46,478 nt of DNA from an uncultured Clostridia bacterium (GTDB lineage Bacteria; Bacillota; Clostridia; Oscillospirales; Butyricicoccaceae), in contig CALWJQ010000035.1 in NCBI GenBank assembly GCA_944381055.1, positions 1 to 46,478 on the forward strand, given 5' to 3'. The translations under genes and the position numbers were made by a program. Positions within the stretch are counted from its first letter, which is position 1, and each line of letters starts with the position of its first letter. Below, piece by piece: positions 27,320-36,017 of this stretch. The notes under the pieces were generated by a model. The model had not been told where the DNA came from. It did no database searches and saw only the letters and a program-made list of their open reading frames with translations.

Positions 27320-28096
27320 ATGCATTATTTCTGTACGCTGGCCAGCGGCTCGTCGGGCAACGCCGCGCTGTACGTCAGCGGACGCGCCCGCATCCTTATC
27401 GATGCGGGTTCAAACTGCAAAACCATCCGGGCCGCGCTGGCGCTTCTTGACTTAAAGCCGGCCGACCTGACCGATATCCTGATCACTCACACCCATTCCG
27501 ACCATGTGTCGGCCCTGCCCGTGCTGCTGGGGCACACCGGCGCGCAGCTGTGGTGCTCGCCCGGTGCGCGGGACGAGCTGTGCGCCGCCGCCGGGGAAGA
27601 ACGCCCGCAGGCGCTCGAGGTCGGGCGCGAACAGTCGATCAGCGGCGTGCGCGTGCGCGCGTTTGCCACGCTGCACGACAGCCCGGGCAGCGTGGGGTAC
27701 ATACTGGGCGAGGGAGCGGGCGCCGTCGGCTACTGCACCGATCTCGGCTGCGTGACCGGCGAGGTGCTGGAAGCGCTGGCGGGCGTCCCGACGCTGGTTA
27801 TGGAATCCAATCACGATGTGGACATGCTCCGCTCGGGCCCGTATCCGTACTTCCTCAAAAAGCGTATATTGTCCGACACCGGGCACCTGTCCAACCGCAG
27901 CTGCGCCAGCGCGCTCGAAACGCTGGTGCAAAAGGGCGCGCGCCGCGTGGTGCTCGCCCACCTGAGTGAAAAAAACAATACCCCCCGCCACGCCGACGCC
28001 GAGTCGCGGCTGGCTTTGTACCGCCTGGGCGCGCAGGACGACGTCGCCTTGGCCGTCGCCCCCCGGCGCGGGCTGTGCGGCCCGCTCATGCTGTGA
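27320..28096 (+). CDS. walJ: WalJ (YycJ)-type metallo-beta-lactamase-fold hydrolase
   Basis: 258 residues from the ATG at 27320 (GGAAGGAGC upstream; the longer frame has no ribosome site). The metallo-beta-lactamase metal motif HTHSDH is at 57-62, and ASGSSGNAALY near the start is typical of the YycJ group. Further metal ligands are in LHDSPGSVGY, TDLG and LVMESNHD. WalJ proteins are putative nucleases that affect the timing of replication and wall division through WalRK. It normally follows yycI; here murA comes between. Confidence 0.93.
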   Translation: MHYFCTLASGSSGNAALYVSGRARILIDAGSNCKTIRAALALLDLKPADLTDILITHTHSDHVSALPVLLGHTGAQLWCSPGARDELCAAAGEERPQALEVGREQSISGVRVRAFATLHDSPGSVGYILGEGAGAVGYCTDLGCVTGEVLEALAGVPTLVMESNHDVDMLRSGPYPYFLKKRILSDTGHLSNRSCASALETLVQKGARRVVLAHLSEKNNTPRHADAESRLALYRLGAQDDVALAVAPRRGLCGPLML

Positions 28097-28551
28097 TTGC
28101 GGTCCGCCTGATCTGCGTCGGCCGCCTGAAAGAGCGTTTTTACCAGGACGCCTGCGCCGAATATCAAAAACGCCTGGGCGCCTATTGCCGGCTGGAAATC
28201 TGTGAGCTGCCCGAAGAATCGGGCCGGCCCGACGGGCTGCGGCGCGAAGGCGCGCGCATACTGGAACAGATCCCGCCCGGCGCGTATGCCGTCGCGCTGT
28301 GCGTCGAGGGCGGGCTTTTGTCGAGCGAACAGCTGGCCGAACGGCTGTCCGCGCTGCAAACGCGCGGCGTGTCGCGGCTTGCGCTGATTATCGGGTCGAG
28401 CGAGGGGCTGGATCCGGCGGTCAAGCAGCGGGCCGATCTGCGGCTTTCCATGTCGCCGATGACCTTTCCGCACCATCTGGCGCGGGTCATGGCGCTGGAG
28501 CAGCTGTACCGGGCGCTGTCCATCGCGGCGGGCGCCAAATACCATAAATAG
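28093..28551 (+). CDS. rlmH: RlmH, 23S rRNA pseudouridine-1915 N3-methyltransferase
   Basis: SPOUT-class methyltransferase acting on 70S ribosomes. 152 residues from the GTG at 28093, which overlaps the walJ stop by four bases (GTGA). A start six codons earlier would lie inside walJ. The family features are the C-terminal trefoil-knot motifs: LALIIGSSEGLDPAVKQRAD and LRLSMSPMTFPHHLARVMAL, with YRALSIAAGAKYHK at the end. Length and sequence are standard. The gene is near walJ in other Firmicutes as well. Confidence 0.96.
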   Translation: MIAVRLICVGRLKERFYQDACAEYQKRLGAYCRLEICELPEESGRPDGLRREGARILEQIPPGAYAVALCVEGGLLSSEQLAERLSALQTRGVSRLALIIGSSEGLDPAVKQRADLRLSMSPMTFPHHLARVMALEQLYRALSIAAGAKYHK

Positions 28552-28588
28552 ATGATTTTTCATATTTATTGAGAAGGAGAGAAAAGCA

Positions 28589-29785
28589 ATGGGATTTGAC
28601 TTTGAAACCATTATCGAAAGGCGCAATACCAACTCGGTCAAGTGGGACGGGCTGGAGCAGAAATTTGGCATGGCCGATGCGAGCGACGCTGTTTCGATGT
28701 GGATCGCAGACATGGACTTTGCCTGCGCGCCGGAAATTGCGCAGGCGATACAGGATCTGGTCGCACATCCGGTCTACGGCTATTACAACACACAGCCCGA
28801 ACTTTTGCCGGCTATCTGCCTGTGGCAGAAAAAACGCTTCGGTCTGACGGTCGAACCTGAAAACCTGGTGCTGGGCAGCGGCGTCATATCCCTGTATGCG
28901 GCCGGCCTGCAGGCCATGACCCGCAAGGGTGACGGAGTCATCATCCAGTCCCCGGTGTACTACCCGTTCGCCAAGACCATCGAGTCGAGCGACCGCGTCG
29001 TCGTCGAAAACCCCCTGATCGAGGAAGAGCGCGACGGCAGGCTCACCTATTCCATTGACTTTGACAATCTGCGCACCGTCGCTGCCCGCGAAGATGTCAC
29101 GGCCATGATCTTCTGCAACCCGCACAACCCGGTCGGCCGTATCTGGACCCCGGAAGAGCAGCGCAAGGTCGCCGAAATCTGCTGCCAGAACGGCGTTTTC
29201 CTCATTTCGGACGAAATCCACGCCGACCTGGTAATTGGAAACCACAAAATGGTGCCCTTTATGAAGGCCTGCCCCGAACACAGCGGCCACGCCATGTCCG
29301 TCACTTCGACGAGCAAGACCTTTAACGTGGCCGGCCTGCACGCCGCCTACGCCAACATTCCCTGCGCCGAAACGCGCGAAAAAATCCAGGCGCGCATGAC
29401 CCGTAACCGTTCGGGCGGGTTTGGATACCTGGGCGCCGCGGCGATGATCGCCGCCTATACGAAATGCGATTATTACGCAGACGGCCTGTGCAAGCAGCTC
29501 GAAAAGAACGCCAACCTGGTTTACGACTTCCTGCGCGAACGCCTGCCTCAGGTGCGCGTGTCCGACTTGCAGGGCACCTATCTGATGTGGGTCGACATGA
29601 CGCACGTCGGCGTGCCCAAGGAAAAAGTCGAGCGTTTCTTGCTGGACAAGGCGGGCGTCATCTTTGACCCCGGCGCATGGTTCTCGCCCCGGTACGAGGG
29701 TTACGGCCGCATGAACATCGCCACCAACAGCGCCACCGTCCTGCGAGCGCTGGAAAAAATCGAAAAAGCGGTCAAGAGCCTGTAA
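28589..29785 (+). CDS. MalY/PatB-type C-S lyase (aminotransferase class I)
   Basis: PLP-dependent cystathionine beta-lyase/cysteine desulfhydrase family, 398 residues. PLP Lys243 lies in TSTSKTFNVAGLHAAY, and NPHNPVGRIWTPEE and SDEIHADLVI are the fold-type I cofactor motifs. The N-terminal FETIIERRNTNSVKWD is typical of PatB/MalY. The likely reaction is cystathionine to homocysteine, or cysteine breakdown; aminotransferase activity cannot be excluded. The ATG at 28589 follows GAGAAGGAGAG. It is a single gene ending in a terminator. It is not adjacent to other sulfur genes, although the window also holds the methionine importer. Confidence 0.92.
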   Translation: MGFDFETIIERRNTNSVKWDGLEQKFGMADASDAVSMWIADMDFACAPEIAQAIQDLVAHPVYGYYNTQPELLPAICLWQKKRFGLTVEPENLVLGSGVISLYAAGLQAMTRKGDGVIIQSPVYYPFAKTIESSDRVVVENPLIEEERDGRLTYSIDFDNLRTVAAREDVTAMIFCNPHNPVGRIWTPEEQRKVAEICCQNGVFLISDEIHADLVIGNHKMVPFMKACPEHSGHAMSVTSTSKTFNVAGLHAAYANIPCAETREKIQARMTRNRSGGFGYLGAAAMIAAYTKCDYYADGLCKQLEKNANLVYDFLRERLPQVRVSDLQGTYLMWVDMTHVGVPKEKVERFLLDKAGVIFDPGAWFSPRYEGYGRMNIATNSATVLRALEKIEKAVKSL

Positions 29786-29793
29786 ATCCATAC

Positions 29794-29828
29794 AAAAAAG
29801 GGAATCCCCGCACGGGGATTCCCTTTTT
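29794..29828. terminator. Bidirectional terminator after the MalY-type gene
   Basis: A 15-bp stem (29795-29809 with 29814-29828) with loop GCAC, an A-tract before and T-tract after. It serves this gene and the convergent YcxB-like gene. Confidence 0.93.
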
Positions 29829-29845
29829 CCTGCGCTGAGATTCGA

Positions 29846-30370
29846 TTAGCCGGCCTGCTGCACCGTCAGGCCGGTCTTTTCTTCGATAAACCGGCGGAAT
29901 TCATCAGCCGTGCCGCCGGACAGCGTGTGTTTGTCATAGGCCTGGCCGTGGCTTTGGTCAAAGATGAAGATAAAGTAATCCGGCGTTTCGGCCAGCTGCC
30001 GGATGCTCTTGTACTGCCATTCCGTTGTGCCGACCTGGGTTTTTGAACAAAAGCCGTCTTCACGGAATGTGCTGAAAGCGCGTCCGCTCCCGGCCAGAAT
30101 ACGGCGGCGCGCGGCGGCGCCGTTGATGTTGTCTTCAAACAGCAGCACGATCAAAATGGCCAGCGCGGCCAGCCAGCTGACCAGCATCCGGGGCGAAAAG
30201 GCCCACGCTTCCCCGCCTGAGGGCAGTGACAGCACCAGCACCAGAGCAATGACGATCCACCCGAAAATATGCATGCGGCGGCTGTGTTTTTTGCGGATCG
30301 TTCGGCGCAGCGCCCGGGCCATGGCCGTCATGGCTTGCTGGTTATAAACGGTGTCAAAGGTGAACTCCAT
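29846..30370 (-). CDS. YcxB-like small membrane protein
   Basis: 174 residues from the ATG at 30370, with GGGAGG upstream; an earlier in-frame ATG has no such site. Topology: a short N-terminal segment ending in basic residues (RRTIRKKHSRR), two adjacent membrane spans (about 35-53 and 60-78), and a cytoplasmic domain of about 95 residues. The C-terminal TEWQYKSIRQLAETPDYFIFIF matches the YcxB-like pattern, where this part resembles a PH-like fold. Function is unknown. It faces the ruvC promoter, back to back, across a 128-base gap. Confidence 0.75.
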   Translation of the reverse strand: MEFTFDTVYNQQAMTAMARALRRTIRKKHSRRMHIFGWIVIALVLVLSLPSGGEAWAFSPRMLVSWLAALAILIVLLFEDNINGAAARRRILAGSGRAFSTFREDGFCSKTQVGTTEWQYKSIRQLAETPDYFIFIFDQSHGQAYDKHTLSGGTADEFRRFIEEKTGLTVQQAG

Positions 30371-30439
30371 GCAATCGCCTCCCGGTCTGATTGTAGCATG
30401 GCGCGGGAAGAAGCACAAGGTCGGCCGCGCACTTTTTAG

Positions 30440-30468
30440 TTGTACCTGCGGGTGAAAGATGATATAAT
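30440..30468 (+). promoter_or_regulatory. Promoter of ruvCAB
   Basis: TTGTAC (30440-30445), 17-base spacer, TATAAT (30463-30468), 30 bases before the ruvC ATG. I see no clear LexA-box palindrome on or near it, so SOS control is not evident. Confidence 0.8.
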
Positions 30469-30498
30469 AACAGTAACTGTACCGTAGGAGGGAATGGG

Positions 30499-30993
30499 AT
30501 GGTCGTGCTGGGAATTGACCCGGGATATGCCATCGTCGGCTACGGCGCGATTGAACAGACGCGCGGCCGGACGCGCGCCCTTGGGTACGGCGCCATCACG
30601 ACAAAGGCCGGTGTGCCGCTCCCCGACCGCCTGAGCGAGATTTACCGCGACATGCTCGAGCTGCTAAGCCGGGTCCGGCCCGACGCCGCGGCTGTTGAGG
30701 AACTTTTTTTCAACACCAACGTCACAACAGGGATCGCAGTGGCGCACGCGCGCGGCGTCATTGTGCTCGCGTGCGCGCAGAGCGGGGTGCCGGTTTTTCA
30801 GTACACCCCTTTGCAGGTCAAAATGGCCGTTGTCGGCTACGGCCGCGCCGAAAAAAAACAGGTGATGGAAATGACGCGCATCATGCTGGGGCTGGACAAG
30901 ATGCCGCGTCCCGACGACGCGGCCGACGCGCTGGCGGTGGCGCTGTGCCACGCGCATACGGCGCAGTCGCTGGTCGGCGGCGGCCGGAAATAA
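30499..30993 (+). CDS. ruvC: RuvC, Holliday junction resolvase
   Basis: Dimeric endonuclease that cuts Holliday junctions. 164 residues, normal length. The four acidic catalytic residues are in place: Asp7 (GIDPGYAIVGYG), Glu67 (AVEELFFNTNVTT), Asp140 and Asp143 (RPDDAADALAVALCH). The ATG at 30499 follows GGAGGGA. First gene of ruvC-ruvA-ruvB. Confidence 0.97.
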   Translation: MVVLGIDPGYAIVGYGAIEQTRGRTRALGYGAITTKAGVPLPDRLSEIYRDMLELLSRVRPDAAAVEELFFNTNVTTGIAVAHARGVIVLACAQSGVPVFQYTPLQVKMAVVGYGRAEKKQVMEMTRIMLGLDKMPRPDDAADALAVALCHAHTAQSLVGGGRK

Positions 30994-31038
30994 ACCGGCT
31001 TTTGCATAAAAGCGGGAAAAGCGCAGGGAGTTACCGTT

Positions 31039-31635
31039 ATGTTTTATTTTATCCGCGGCACGGTGGCGCATACCGCGCCGGGCCTGGTCGTCATTGACGC
31101 CCACGGCGTCGGGTACGCCATCAATACGTCCTATTTGTCGGCGTCGTCGGTCAAAGCGGGCGACACCGCCACCTTTTACACCTATCTGTATGTCCGCGAG
31201 GACATTTTTGACCTGTACGGCTTTGCCGCGCAGGAAGAGCTGACCTGTTTTAAGCAGCTCATCGCCATATCCGGCGTGGGCCCCAAGGCGGCGGCTGCTA
31301 TTTTGGGGGTTGTCACCCCGCAGAAGCTGGCGCTGGCCGTGGTGACGGGCGACGAAAAGGCGCTGTGCCAGGCGCCGGGCATTGGGAAAAAGCTGGCCCA
31401 GCGCATCATTCTTGAGCTCAAGGACAAAATGGCCAGGAGCCAGCTCGAAGCGGCGTCAGAAGGCGGGGAAATGCCTGTTGACCTGCCGTCGGGCGGCGCG
31501 CTGGACGACGCGCTGGCAGCGCTGACCGTGCTGGGGTATTCACGCGCGCAGGCGCTGGCCGCCCTGAAAGGGGCGGATGCGTCCGCCATGTCGGTCGACG
31601 AGCTCATCCGCACGGCGCTCAAAAAACTGTACTGA
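31039..31635 (+). CDS. ruvA: RuvA, Holliday junction DNA-binding subunit
   Basis: Tetrameric junction-binding partner of RuvB, 198 residues. OB-fold N-terminus (FYFIRGTVAHTAPGLVVIDA), two helix-hairpin-helix repeats (LIAISGVGPKAAAAILG and LCQAPGIGKKLAQRIILELK), and the flexible C-terminal RuvB-binding domain (DDALAALTVLGYSRAQALAAL). The ATG at 31039 follows GCAGGGAG, 45 bases after ruvC. Confidence 0.97.
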   Translation: MFYFIRGTVAHTAPGLVVIDAHGVGYAINTSYLSASSVKAGDTATFYTYLYVREDIFDLYGFAAQEELTCFKQLIAISGVGPKAAAAILGVVTPQKLALAVVTGDEKALCQAPGIGKKLAQRIILELKDKMARSQLEAASEGGEMPVDLPSGGALDDALAALTVLGYSRAQALAALKGADASAMSVDELIRTALKKLY

Positions 31636-31688
31636 GCGCCGGATAAAACACAAAGAGGGCTTTGCACAGCCCGCGGGGAGACACAGGC

Positions 31689-32723
31689 ATGGCCATTGAA
31701 TTTGAAAAAGACTTTGAAGAACGCATTGTCACAAGCACGCTGACGGGCGAGGACGAGGGCGAGGTGTCGCTGCGCCCGCGCAGGCTGGAAGAATACATCG
31801 GCCAGAGCAAGGCCAAGCAGAACTTGGCGGTCTTTATCGAAGCGGCGCGGATGCGCGGCGAATCGCTCGACCACGTTTTGCTGTATGGCCCGCCCGGGCT
31901 GGGCAAAACGACGCTGGTCGGCATCATCGCGGCCGAAATGGGGGTCAGCATCCGCATTACGTCAGGGCCGGCCATTGAAAAATCGGGCGATCTGGCGGCT
32001 CTTCTGACCAACCTGGCGCCCGGCGACGTGCTGTTTATCGACGAAATTCACCGTCTGAACCGCAGCGTTGAAGAGGTGCTATACCCGGCGATGGAAGATT
32101 ACGCGCTGGACATCATCATCGGCAAGGGCCCGTCGGCCCGGTCCATCCGGCTTGATCTGCCGCGTTTCACGCTGATCGGCGCGACGACGCGGGCGGGGCA
32201 GCTGTCGTCGCCGCTGCGCGACCGCTTCGGCGTCCAGCTGCGGCTTGAAATGTATTCGGCCGAAGAACTGCTGCAAATCACCCAGCGTTCGGCCGGGATT
32301 CTGGGAATCCCCATCGAACCCGAAGGGGCGATGGAAATCGCCATGCGCAGCCGCGGTACGCCGCGCGTGTGCAACCGCATCTTAAAACGCGTGCGCGATT
32401 TTGCACAGGTGCGTTCGCAGGGCGTCATCACGCGGGAAGTGGCGGATATGGCGCTGAGCGCCCTGGAAATCGACAGCCTGGGGCTGGACGCGACCGACCG
32501 GCGGATGCTTGAAAGCATCATTCTGAACTTCGGCGGCGGCCCGGTCGGGCTGGAGACGCTGGCAGCCACCATCGGCGAGGAAAGCGTCACGCTCGAGGAT
32601 GTATACGAGCCGTACCTGATGCAGATCGGGTTTTTAAACCGCACGCCGCGCGGGCGCTGCGCGACCAAGCGGGCGTATGATCACCTGAAAATCCCCTTTT
32701 TGGGACAGACCGAACTGATGTAA
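31689..32723 (+). CDS. ruvB: RuvB, Holliday junction branch-migration ATPase
   Basis: Hexameric AAA+ motor, 344 residues from the ATG at 31689 (GGGGAG eight bases before); the frame is open upstream without a ribosome site. Walker A GPPGLGKT (67-74), Walker B LFIDEIHR (about 115-122), sensor 1 IGATTRAG, Arg finger region [10 protein letters not shown], and the C-terminal winged helix ([15 protein letters not shown]). It is followed after 15 bases by glmM, so the recombination and amino-sugar genes are likely co-transcribed. Confidence 0.97.
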   Translation: MAIEFEKDFEERIVTSTLTGEDEGEVSLRPRRLEEYIGQSKAKQNLAVFIEAARMRGESLDHVLLYGPPGLGKTTLVGIIAAEMGVSIRITSGPAIEKSGDLAALLTNLAPGDVLFIDEIHRLNRSVEEVLYPAMEDYALDIIIGKGPSARSIRLDLPRFTLIGATTRAGQLSSPLRDRFGVQLRLEMYSAEELLQITQRSAGILGIPIEPEGAMEIAMRSRGTPRVCNRILKRVRDFAQVRSQGVITREVADMALSALEIDSLGLDATDRRMLESIILNFGGGPVGLETLAATIGEESVTLEDVYEPYLMQIGFLNRTPRGRCATKRAYDHLKIPFLGQTELM

Positions 32724-32738
32724 AGCGAGGATACAGTC

Positions 32739-34091
32739 ATGGGAAAATATTTTGGAACCGACGGCGCGCGCGGCGTCGCCAACGTCGAGCTGACGGCCGA
32801 ACTGGCGTACCGCATCGGCGTGGCCGCCGCGTATGTCCTGACCCGCGGGCTGCGGCACCGGCCCTGCTTTTTTATCGGGCGCGACACCCGCATTTCGGGC
32901 AACATGCTCGAGGCCGCGCTTGAAGCCGGCATTTGTGCGGCCGGGGCCGACGTGGTGTCGCTCGGCGTTTTGCCGACGCCGGCCGTCGCTTACCTGACGT
33001 CAGAGCACCAGGCCGACGCCGGATTTGTCATTTCGGCGTCGCACAACCCGTTTGAACACAACGGCATCAAAATTTTCGGCAGCCGGGGCTATAAGCTGAA
33101 AGACGAACAGGAAGATCAGATCGAGCGCTGCATGGATGACCTGCCGGCCGGGGCCCTGGCCACAGGGGCCGGGCTGGGCCGCGTCACCAACCTGGAATTG
33201 TCGGCCGAAGAAGAGTATGCCGATCACATCGTCAAAAGCGCGCCGGGCCGCATCGACGGGATGCGCGTGCTGCTTGACTGCGCCAACGGCGCGGCCAGCC
33301 AGACGGCCGGCCGGATCTTCGGCGCACTGGGCGCCGATGTCACGCTTATCCACCATTCGCCCAACGGCGTCAATATCAATGAAGGCTGCGGTTCGACCCA
33401 TATGGGCGACCTGTGCGCGCAGGTGCAGGCGGGACGGTATGATATCGGCGCCGCCTTTGACGGCGACGCCGACCGTTGCCTGCTGGTCGACGAAAAGGGC
33501 CGCGTCATCGACGGCGACTGCGTGCTGGCCCTGCTGGCGGACAAAATGCGCCGCGAGGGGACGCTGCACGGCGGCGTGTCGGCAACCGTCATGTCCAACC
33601 TGGGGCTGCGCTCGTTTTGCCGCGAGCGCGGAATCGAGGTCGGCTGCACCAAAGTGGGCGACCGCTATGTGCTGGAAGAAATGCTGGAAAAGGGCTGGAA
33701 CCTGGGCGGCGAGCAGTCGGGGCACGTCATTTTATCTGACTACGCAACAACGGGCGACGGCCAGCTGACGGCGGCGCATTTTCTGTGCATGGCCGCCCAG
33801 TCGGGCAAAAAGGCGTCCGAGCTGCGCGATATGGTTCCCAGCTTCCCCCAGGTCACGGTCAATGTGCCGGCCCCCAACAGCGTCAAAAAGCAGGTTGCCG
33901 GCCTTCCCGCCGTACGCGCGGTGGCGCAGCAGATTGAACAGGCGTTCGGCGCCGACGGACGCATCCTGATCCGCCCGTCGGGCACCGAAGCGCTCGTGCG
34001 CGTCATGGTCGAAGGCCGCGACGAAGAACGGGTTCGCGCATGGGCGGAAACAGCGGCCGGCGTCATCAAACAGGCCGTGGCGGCTCTGTAA
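32739..34091 (+). CDS. glmM: GlmM, phosphoglucosamine mutase
   Basis: Interconverts GlcN-6-P and GlcN-1-P for UDP-GlcNAc. 450 residues. Signature start KYFGTDGARGVAN, phospho-serine Ser101 in ISASHNPFEHNGIKIFG, metal loop FDGDADRCL near 240, sugar loop GGEQSGHVIL, phosphate loop RPSGTEALVRVMVEG. The Ser100-type ASHNP context separates it from phosphoglucomutases. ATG at 32739; glmS follows after 39 bases. Confidence 0.97.
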   Translation: MGKYFGTDGARGVANVELTAELAYRIGVAAAYVLTRGLRHRPCFFIGRDTRISGNMLEAALEAGICAAGADVVSLGVLPTPAVAYLTSEHQADAGFVISASHNPFEHNGIKIFGSRGYKLKDEQEDQIERCMDDLPAGALATGAGLGRVTNLELSAEEEYADHIVKSAPGRIDGMRVLLDCANGAASQTAGRIFGALGADVTLIHHSPNGVNINEGCGSTHMGDLCAQVQAGRYDIGAAFDGDADRCLLVDEKGRVIDGDCVLALLADKMRREGTLHGGVSATVMSNLGLRSFCRERGIEVGCTKVGDRYVLEEMLEKGWNLGGEQSGHVILSDYATTGDGQLTAAHFLCMAAQSGKKASELRDMVPSFPQVTVNVPAPNSVKKQVAGLPAVRAVAQQIEQAFGADGRILIRPSGTEALVRVMVEGRDEERVRAWAETAAGVIKQAVAAL

Positions 34092-34130
34092 GGCCGCAAA
34101 GCCAATCACGTCAGAAAAGGAGAGCTTATC

Positions 34131-35957
34131 ATGTGTGGAATCGTAGGATATACCGGGTACCGGCAGGCGCAGCCCGTGCTGGTCAAGGGCCTGTATACGC
34201 TGGAATACCGCGGCTATGACTCGGCGGGCATCGCCGTTGAAACGCCTGAAGGGCTGCGCGTGGTCAAGACAAAAGGACGCATGAAAACCCTGGATGAAAA
34301 GATCAGCGCTGCGGGCGGGCTTGCGGGCACCTGCGGCATTGGGCACACCCGATGGGCGACGCACGGCGCGCCGTCTGACCTGAACGCCCACCCCCACCTC
34401 AGCCAGGACGGCCGCTTTGCCGTCGTACACAACGGCATCATCGAAAATTACCTCGAACTGCGGCAGGAGCTGCAAAAGGACGGGTTTCATTTTAAAAGCG
34501 AGACCGATACCGAAACGGTTGCCCACCTGTTCCAAAAGCTGTACTGCGGCGATATGGTCAAAACGCTGGCAGCCGTCATCAAACGCCTGCGCGGCGGGTA
34601 CGCGCTGGGCGTGCTGTCAACCGGCAACCCGGGCGAGATTGTCTGCGCACGGCGCGACAACCCGCTCATCGTTGGGTTTGGCGAGGGTGAAAACATGATA
34701 GCGTCCGACATCCCGGCCATTTTGCCCATTACGCGGCGTTACGCCGTGCCCGACGACCAGGAAATCGTCCATGTCACGCCGCAGGGCATCCGTTTTTACA
34801 GCCTTGACGGCCAAGAGATCACGCACGAGCCGCTGACGGCCGACTGGGACGTCGCGTCGGCGGAAAAGGGCGGGTACGCGCATTTCATGCTCAAAGAGAT
34901 TTTTGAACAGCCGCGCGCCGTGCGCGACACCGTCGCGTCCCGCATCAAAGACGGTCTGCCGGCCCTTGACGAGTACGGCCTGACCGACGAACTGTTTCAA
35001 AATGTCCGGAACATCCACGTCGTCGCGTGCGGGTCGGCCCTGCACGCTGGGCTGGTCGGCAAGACGGTCATTGAAAAGCTGGCGCGTGTGCCCGTTTCGG
35101 CGCAGGTGGCCAGTGAGTTCCGTTACAGCGACCCCATCATCGGGCCGGGCGATTTGTGTATCATCATCAGCCAGTCGGGCGAGACGGCTGACACGCTGGC
35201 CGCGCTGCGCGAAGCCAAAAAGCGCGGCGCGCGCACCGTCGCCGTGTGCAACGTCGTGTCGTCTTCGGCCGCGCGCGAAGCGGACGGCGTGCTGTACACC
35301 TGGGCGGGGCCTGAAATCGCCGTCGCCACGACCAAAGCGTATTCGGCCCAGCTGGCGGCGCTGTACCTGATCGCCGTACGCGCCGCGCTGGCACGCGGTA
35401 CGATGGACGAGGCGTCAGCCCGTGCATTTTGTGCCGAGATCCTTGCCCTGCCCGGCAAAATCGAGAGTATGCTCGAAACGCGCGACGAAATGGATCGCCT
35501 GGCCAAGCTGTACTGCGACCGCAGCGACACCTTTTTCATCGGCCGCGGAATCGATTACGCCGCGGCGCAGGAAGCGTCGCTCAAGCTCAAGGAGATCAGC
35601 TATGTACACTCCGAGGCCTATGCAGGCGGCGAGCTGAAGCATGGCACCATTTCGCTCATCGAACAGGGGACCCTTGTCGTGGCGCTGGCCACCGACCCGG
35701 CGCTGTATGAAAAAATCATATCCAACATCCAGTCGGTCAAGGCGCGCGGCGCTTCGGTCGTCCTGGTGACCAACGGCGATTACCAGTCGGGCGGCGACGT
35801 GTGCGACCATGTCGTGCATCTGCCCGGCTGCCCGGCCGAGCTGACGGCCTCGCTGTCCATTGTGCCTCTGCAGCTGCTGGCCTATTTTATCGGCGTACAC
35901 CGCGGCTGTGACATCGACAAGCCTCGCAACCTGGCCAAGTCGGTCACCGTGGAATAA
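34131..35957 (+). CDS. glmS: GlmS, glucosamine-6-phosphate synthase
   Basis: Makes GlcN-6-P from fructose-6-P and glutamine. 608 residues. N-terminal Ntn glutaminase with Cys2 as nucleophile (MCGIVGYTGYRQAQ; GHTRWATHGAPS), two SIS isomerase domains (GSALHAGLVGKTVIEK, ISQSGETADTLAALREA; FFIGRGIDYAAAQEASLKLKE), and the C-terminal DKPRNLAKSVTVE end. The ATG at 34131 follows AAAAGGAGAG. The 39-base spacer cannot hold a glmS ribozyme, so control must be of another kind. Confidence 0.98.
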   Translation: MCGIVGYTGYRQAQPVLVKGLYTLEYRGYDSAGIAVETPEGLRVVKTKGRMKTLDEKISAAGGLAGTCGIGHTRWATHGAPSDLNAHPHLSQDGRFAVVHNGIIENYLELRQELQKDGFHFKSETDTETVAHLFQKLYCGDMVKTLAAVIKRLRGGYALGVLSTGNPGEIVCARRDNPLIVGFGEGENMIASDIPAILPITRRYAVPDDQEIVHVTPQGIRFYSLDGQEITHEPLTADWDVASAEKGGYAHFMLKEIFEQPRAVRDTVASRIKDGLPALDEYGLTDELFQNVRNIHVVACGSALHAGLVGKTVIEKLARVPVSAQVASEFRYSDPIIGPGDLCIIISQSGETADTLAALREAKKRGARTVAVCNVVSSSAAREADGVLYTWAGPEIAVATTKAYSAQLAALYLIAVRAALARGTMDEASARAFCAEILALPGKIESMLETRDEMDRLAKLYCDRSDTFFIGRGIDYAAAQEASLKLKEISYVHSEAYAGGELKHGTISLIEQGTLVVALATDPALYEKIISNIQSVKARGASVVLVTNGDYQSGGDVCDHVVHLPGCPAELTASLSIVPLQLLAYFIGVHRGCDIDKPRNLAKSVTVE

Positions 35958-35961
35958 TTAC

Positions 35962-36005
35962 AAAACACATCGTCAGGGCGGCGGCTTTCGCCGCCCTGTG
36001 TTTTT
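35962..36005 (+). terminator. Terminator after glmS
   Basis: A 10-bp GC-rich stem (35974-35983 with 35989-35998) and TGTTTTT. The outer A-tract can also pair with the T-rich tail. The ribosome site of the next gene (GGAGGG, 36006-36011) begins directly after the T-tract, so read-through transcripts would still be translated. Confidence 0.85.
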
Positions 36006-36017
36006 GGAGGGAAAGGT

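Noticed and set aside
34092..34130. glmS ribozyme
   Set aside because: Only 39 bases separate glmM and glmS, too short for the ribozyme.
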